Below, piece by piece: positions 59,498 through 64,000 of a DNA stretch of 64,000 bases. The stretch is taken from NCBI GenBank assembly GCA_019843655.1, contig JACDQD010000004.1, positions 1-64,000 of the forward strand. The letters are read 5' to 3'. A program made the translations under genes and the position numbers. Numbering within the stretch: position 1 is the first letter of the stretch; the number at the start of each line of letters is the position of its first letter. This DNA is from Lethocerus indicus. Taxonomy: Eukaryota > Arthropoda > Insecta > Hemiptera > Belostomatidae. Under the pieces are notes generated by a model. The model was not told the DNA's origin. It ran no database searches and saw nothing but the letters and a program-made list of their open reading frames with translations.

Positions 59498-60456
59498 GGG
59501 TGTCCCGCAAATTAAGGCCGGATTTGAATTTAAAAAAAAAAAAATTATTAAAGATTTGACTGCGTTTTGAACGAAAATGAAAACCATCTTCGACAACAAC
59601 CCGTTTTTCACGCGCGGCGGTCAATGCAGGTTGGCAGCACTGATTCTTTCTAACGGCGCGATATCGCGTCGAGTATTTTTCGACGAAATTATCGTTTTTC
59701 CCGATTGAAAATTTCTCTATTCAATTGGATTATTTCTCCGTTTCCTTCCCGATAAATACTCTGGCGGAACTGTTTCAAATATATATTGTATAGCGACATT
59801 TTCACCGATTGTTGGTCGAGAGCGACATCTGACGGAAACTGTTTGACAACTTATCGCGGCCGACACGATCCGAACGGTTTTTTTCGGAATTGGCGCCAAA
59901 ATTTGAATTTGCAAACAATTGTTGCGCCACAAAAGTTGTGGCGATCGAAAAAACCGATTGTTGTTGTTTTTTTTTTTTTAAATTACGGTCGCCCCCCGAA
60001 TCGGCCGCAAGAATTGTGGCAAATTCAAATTTTGGCGCCAATTTCGAGAGAAACCGTTCGGATTGTGTCGGCCGTGGTAAGTTTTCAAACAGTTTCCGTC
60101 AGATGTCGCTCTCGAACAACAATCCGTGAAAATATACAATATATATTTCAAACAGTTACCTGAGTATTTATCGGGACGGAACCGGAGAAATAATCGAATT
60201 GAATAGAGAAATTTTCCATCGGGAAAAACGATAATTTCGTCGAAAAAATTCTCGACTCGTGAGATAGAATCAGTGCTGCCAACCTGCGTTGACCCCCGCG
60301 TGAAAAACGGGTTATTGTCGAAGATCGTTTTCATTTTCATTCAAAACTCAGCCGATTAACTAAACTATCGGCTGTTAAATGGTTTTTTAATAGGGTTGTC
60401 GCCCTTTACTGCAAGAATGGTGGCAAATTGAAATTTCGCGTTAATTTTGGGACACC

Positions 60457-60457
<1 letters not shown>
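59498..60457. mobile_element. 960 bp element that is almost entirely inverted repeat
   Basis: GGGTGTCCC at 59498-59506 mirrors GGGACACCC at 60449-60457. Arms of over 400 bp are mirrored: AAAACCATCTTCGACAACAA / TTATTGTCGAAGATCGTTTT, GTTGGCAGCACTGATTCT / AGAATCAGTGCTGCCAACCT, GAGAGCGACATCTGACGGAA / TTCCGTCAGATGTCGCTCTC, GGAATTGGCGCCAAAATTTG / CAAATTTTGGCGCCAATTTC. The centre is about 60 bp around 59950-60000. No transposase. If transcribed it would fold into a very long hairpin. Confidence 0.85.
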
Positions 60458-60494
<37 letters not shown>

Positions 60495-60568
60495 TGAAGG
60501 CGTTGTTGACTCCATTGTTATAATGGTTGGACATCAATGTTTTTTCCGTAAAAACGTAATTTTTTCAG

Positions 60569-61127
60569 GTCTCCGGACCGGCTAGGCAGCAACAGCTGCT
60601 GCAGGAACAGGCGGACATCCAGAAGCGTCTGGTCGATCTCCAGGGTGAGATGATCCGTCTCCAGGAGGAGATACAGAGGAAGCTGGGCAACCCGGTGTCT
60701 TTCGCCAAACGGCCTCCGGTGGGAGGACAACGGCGCCCTCCGTCTCCGCCCCAACCGCCTCCGGCTCCGCCAATAGCGCCTCAGGCCACGCCCCAACCGC
60801 CTCCGGCTCCGCCAATAGCGGCTCAGGCTCCGCCCCAACCTCCTCGAGCCCGCCCCAACCGCCTCAGCCTCCGCCAATAGCGGCTCAGGCCCCGCCAAAC
60901 CTCCTCAGGCTCGCCCCAACCTCCCGAAGACGCGACCAGGACACTCCGCCAGGGTGATTTCGAAGCTTCCGTACCCTGCAGCACTTCGGCTGGCGAGGCC
61001 GGACTCTGCCGACCTCTGGTCAAGTGCCTGGCCTTCTACGCCGACCTGCCCGAGCTCAAGAAACAGCCGTGCCGCCTCGGACAGACCGAACTGGGAGTGT
61101 GCTGTCCGCAGAGAGAGAGGCCTCAAG
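60569..61127 (+). CDS. CLIP-domain protein, one large exon (partial gene)
   Basis: An exon from TTTTTTCAG to a GTAGTG donor. It opens in frame with a coiled coil (about residues 5-48): QQQLLQEQADIQKRLVDLQG then EMIRLQEEIQRKLG. A repeated Pro-rich stretch follows (PPPAPPIAPQAT, PPPAPPIAAQAP), then a CLIP domain with six cysteines: VPCSTSAGEAGLCRPLVKCL ... QPCRLGQTELGVCCPQ (C-C-C-C-CC spacing). CLIP domains regulate arthropod extracellular serine proteases in clotting, melanisation and Toll activation. Between about 60840 and 60930 the frame is interrupted (TAG at 60879), but coiled coil and CLIP share the same frame. Three missing bases in CG-rich repeats would explain this. The protease part and the signal peptide are not in view, so this may be a CLIP serine protease or another CLIP protein. 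Confidence 0.7.
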
Positions 61128-61199
61128 GTAGTGTAAACACACTGGAAATACCTGGAAATTTTACCAAAATCGGGCGGTATTTTTTTTTTTTTTTGAGAA

Positions 61200-61650
61200 A
61201 ATGGAGGGGTTCGTGCACCTCGCGCGGTGAATCGTTCCCCCGGCTTTAAAAATCCGGCGAAAACGATGTCGATACCGATGCGATTTGAAGGGCGATAAAT
61301 AAGGGCTATTCCTCCTCCAGCCGGAGGTCGTCACAGAGACGATCTGTCGAAATTTTTTCGGAATTCGGACGGTTTATATATCGGCCCCGATCGACCGGAG
61401 TCAGACTCCGAATAAGGTCAATTTTATAATATATATTATACTGAAAAAAATAAAGAAAAAACCCGTCGGACGCCTTAATAAAGGTATAGGCGATGTGAAA
61501 ACAAAGATGGCCGACCGAATTGACCGACATATCGATTCACCCCCCCCCCGCGTATATATCGATATATCGAATAACCTCAAGGGGCCCTATAGTAAATTTT
61601 AATCGAGATTTCCGTATATATCGATATATCGAATAGACCCGATAACCTCC
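61200..61650 (-). mobile_element. TIR element, reverse-orientation copy of 17920-18425
   Basis: It shares CGATGTCGATACCGATGCGA, CTCCAGCCGGAGGTCGTCAC, AGGCGATGTGAAAACAAAGA, TGGCCGACCGAATTGACCGA and GTATATATCGATATATCGAA with the first copy, in opposite orientation. A second ATATCGATATATCGAATAG block at about 61613 suggests a partial extra arm. Confidence 0.82.
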
Positions 61651-62090
61651 GGGGTAAATTTTAGAGGACGCTTTTACGCTATGAATATTCCATTTGGTGG
61701 TTCGATTCCAGGGTCGAAGCAAGTCATAAAAATTCATAAAAAAAAAAACGCTTAAACAGAACCCGGCCAGGGTAAGATGAATATATGCCGGACGAAGATG
61801 GTAATAATAAACGGCCGGCGGTCTGACCCTGAGGTGGACGACCTTCGGTTGTACAATAACGTAACGTCCCCGTAACGTCCGCATACTCAGCCGTCCCAGA
61901 AATAAAACGGTTTATCGAAGGCGATATTCACCTCTGAATCCGGTTTCTGCCGCCGGCCGCATATCTCCAAATACATACATAATAGGGCCGGAAAATAAAT
62001 GTTTACTATAAATGATTTCGTAGAGAAATGACGACAGTGATGGAACAATATTGGAAAAAAAATTGGCAACACTGTGCCAATTACGGCACC
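61650..62090. other. Spacer, nothing recognised
   Basis: Mixed-composition DNA after the TIR element. It could be intron of the CLIP gene. No exon with clear coding character was found. Confidence 0.45.
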
Positions 62091-62094
62091 GTAC

Positions 62095-63020
62095 TCACAG
62101 CTCAAAATGCCGTTTTAGGCCGGAAAATGGTTGATTTCAGGCGCGAAATAGGCCCAAAACGGGTTTATAGCAAAAAATCGGCTCAAAATACGGTTTTAGG
62201 CCGAAAATAGGGTTTTAGGCCAGAAGATGGGGCTTTAGGCGCGAAATCGGCCGAAAAATGAGTTTTGGCGAAAGGCCCAAAATGCGGTTTTAGGCCGAAA
62301 AATTAGGTTTTAGGCCCAAAATAGGGCTTTTAGGCGCGAAATCGGCCGAAAAATGTTTTAGGCCAAAAATGCGGTTTTTAGGCCCAATAATGCGGTTCTT
62401 AGGCCCAAAATGCGGTTTTAGGCCACAAAAAGGGCTTTTAGGCCACAAAATAGGGCTTTAGGCGCAAAATCGGCTCAAAATGGCGGGCCGAAAATGGGGT
62501 TTAGGCTAGGGGTTTTAGGGCGAAATTGGCCCGAAAATGGGGTTCTTAGGAGAAATATGGAGCTCAAAACTGCGGTTTTCAGGATCGAAAATGGGGTTTT
62601 TTGGGGGAAAAATGGGCCGAACATGCGGTTTTTAGGCCCGAAAATGGGGTTTTTGGGCGTAAAATCGGCCAAAAATGCGTTCTTTAGGCCCGAAAATGGG
62701 GTTCTTAGGCGAATTATGGGGCTCGAAAATCCGGTTTTTTGGCTAGAAAATGGGGTTTTTGGGCGAAAAATCGGTTTATAGGCCCGAAAATGGGGTTCTT
62801 AGGCGAATTATGGGGCTCGAAAATCCGGTTTTTTGGCCAGAAAATGGGGTTTTTGGGCGAAAAATCGGTTTATAGGCCCGAAAATGGGGTTTTTGGCGAT
62901 AAAACCGCATTTTCGAGCCCCCATATTTCGCCTAAGAACCCCATTTTCGGGCCTAAAGAGCGCATTTTCGAGCTCCATATTTCCCCTAAGAACCCCATTG
63001 TCGGTCCGTTTTCGCGCCTG
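62095..63020. repeat. Satellite B-related array with a strand switch
   Basis: Modules such as AAATGCGGTTTTAGGCC, GAAAATGGGGTTTTTGGGCG and AAAATCGGTTTATAGGCCCG read one way to about 62895. There the modules flip to GCATTTTCGAGCCCCCATAT and CGCCTAAGAACCCCATTTTC. They are related to the second half of satellite B at 11.2-12.6 kb. A 100 bp segment is duplicated at about 62715-62815 and 62779-62880. Confidence 0.9.
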
Positions 63021-63039
63021 AAAATCCAATATTACGGGT

Positions 63040-63615
63040 TGAAAATAACATACGATCGGATACAGTGATAGCGATGACGTCATCATACTTGGATCCGGAT
63101 GACGTCATACCTGGATCCGGTTCGGTTTCGAGTTTTCGGCCGCCAGATGGCGATGACGTCATAATCTCTCCCAGCCGAGTCCCTCGTAACAATGGCCTAA
63201 AAGTGAAAGTGACGGCAATTAGATCACAATTCTCAGAACTCCCGTATACCTGGAATAGGCCCGTATTTATACACTGTTTGATGTCCTCGTGACATTTCAA
63301 GAGGTGATAAATTGACGCGTCGATTTTACAATGAAATCCCCCGGCCCGAAACCCCGAAAGTTCAGTGTCTCGACGCGCGAAAGTCGATTTTCTTGGAATA
63401 AAATTTTGTACAATCGACCTGTCGTCCTCTGACAAGATTCGTCGCCGAATAAAAAAATGATTCGATTCGATACAAGAATCGTTTGACAAAAATGATTTCG
63501 TATAGAAATATTTCAGACAAAAATAATACCGAAACATCTCATTGTCTCGGGCGAGAAAATCCTCGGCTGTTTTTCGATATTGATCATCGGCAATCGTTTG
63601 TACCTCACTTAACAT
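63040..63615 (-). CDS. Unconfirmed open frame (about 190 codons outside repeats)
   Basis: An ATG at 63615 on the minus strand opens a frame of 209 codons, the last ~15 of which run into the satellite. Composition is balanced (MLSEVQTIADDQYRKTAEDF at the start; a HLLKCHEDIKQCINTGLFQV segment), and it is unusually long for AT-rich DNA here. No domain is recognised, and no splice or polyadenylation context was found. It could be a fortuitous frame. Confidence 0.25.
63073..63162. promoter_or_regulatory. Three TGACGTCA (CRE-type) palindromes
   Basis: TGACGTCA at 63074-63081, 63100-63107 and 63154-63161, the first two followed by CATACTTGGATCCGG / TACCTGGATCCGG, so part of a local duplication. The 8-mer is the full CREB/ATF site. 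Two more copies of it are inside the TIR arms at 19.4 and 19.9 kb. Regulatory use is only an inference. Confidence 0.45.
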
Positions 63616-63619
63616 AGTG

Positions 63620-64000
63620 AGGCAACTTAACTTTTAACGCGACTTGACAAATTGACTTCGAAAATAGAATCTTAGAAGAGTTGGCGAGCGGCCAAGAACG
63701 ATTAGCGTTGTCTCTGCAAAATATTCTCCGTTTTAAATTGGAAAATATCGCCTTTTAATCGGTCGTCAACGCGCCGACAATTCAAAGCTTTGTTGTTTGA
63801 GAAACGGCATTTTTTTTTATGTTTTATGTTATAAAATTATGCGGGGTAAAATTTACCGTCGAAAGTTGGCCCGTCTGATTTTTCGACAATTGGATACAGT
63901 ATACAGAATAACTTTATTTTTCAATAAATATAAACGATACGAATATTGCTTTATGTTACTAATTTATTACTAACTGAATTTTTTTTACAATATTAACAAT
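63620..64000. other. AT-rich end of window, nothing recognised
   Basis: Contains poly(T) runs and GCGAGCGGCCAAGAACG, a weak match to the CTTCAGTAGC element core at 63684. No gene seen. Confidence 0.4.

Overview
The window is nuclear DNA from an animal, almost certainly an arthropod. Genes are split into short, GC-rich exons with GT/AG introns, polyadenylation signals follow the last exons, and one exon encodes a six-cysteine CLIP domain, a fold known from arthropods. Between the exons the DNA is AT-rich and dominated by satellites, long (TA)n tracts and short palindromic transposable elements. No bacterial-type operon, CRISPR array, rRNA or tRNA was seen.

Layout: 1-12.58 kb is two satellite families (a ~100 bp unit, then a ~40 bp unit that flips strand near 11.1 kb), lying inside an intron of TTC1. 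The last TTC1 exons are at 12.6-15.0 kb on the + strand, with a ~108 bp satellite between them that carries repeated nuclear-receptor half-sites. 15.2-16.5 kb is a local repeat cluster. A small unrecognised + strand gene occupies 16.5-18.8 kb and hosts a TIR element in its intron. 19.35-20.03 kb is a nested pair of TIR elements. A seven-exon proline-rich, acidic-tailed + strand gene follows at 20.2-24.4 kb. 24.4-29.2 kb is mostly unassigned. A seven-exon - strand F-box gene runs from 34.27 down to 29.20 kb, with a decayed piggyBac-type element (TTAA-flanked, 13 bp TIRs) in one intron. 34.3-39.0 kb is AT-rich and unassigned. HtrA2/Omi mitochondrial serine protease starts at 39.06 kb (+). Its last clear exon is at 45.7 kb, followed by about 5 kb of micro- and minisatellites, a ten-copy array of CTCF-like sites and a large palindrome. 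A caspase with intact catalytic His and Cys lies at 52.9-57.3 kb (+). A CLIP-domain exon is at 60.6-61.1 kb. The right edge returns to TIR elements and to the same ~40 bp satellite seen at the left.

The main biological point is that HtrA2, an IAP-antagonist protease in other animals, and a caspase lie next to each other in the same orientation, with a CTCF-like tandem array between them. The main technical point is that several otherwise well-conserved exons are broken by single missing bases in G/C runs, while all their splice phases agree. This looks more like homopolymer under-calling than gene decay. Exon boundaries below were worked out by hand from splice sites, phase and protein resemblance; no alignment was run.
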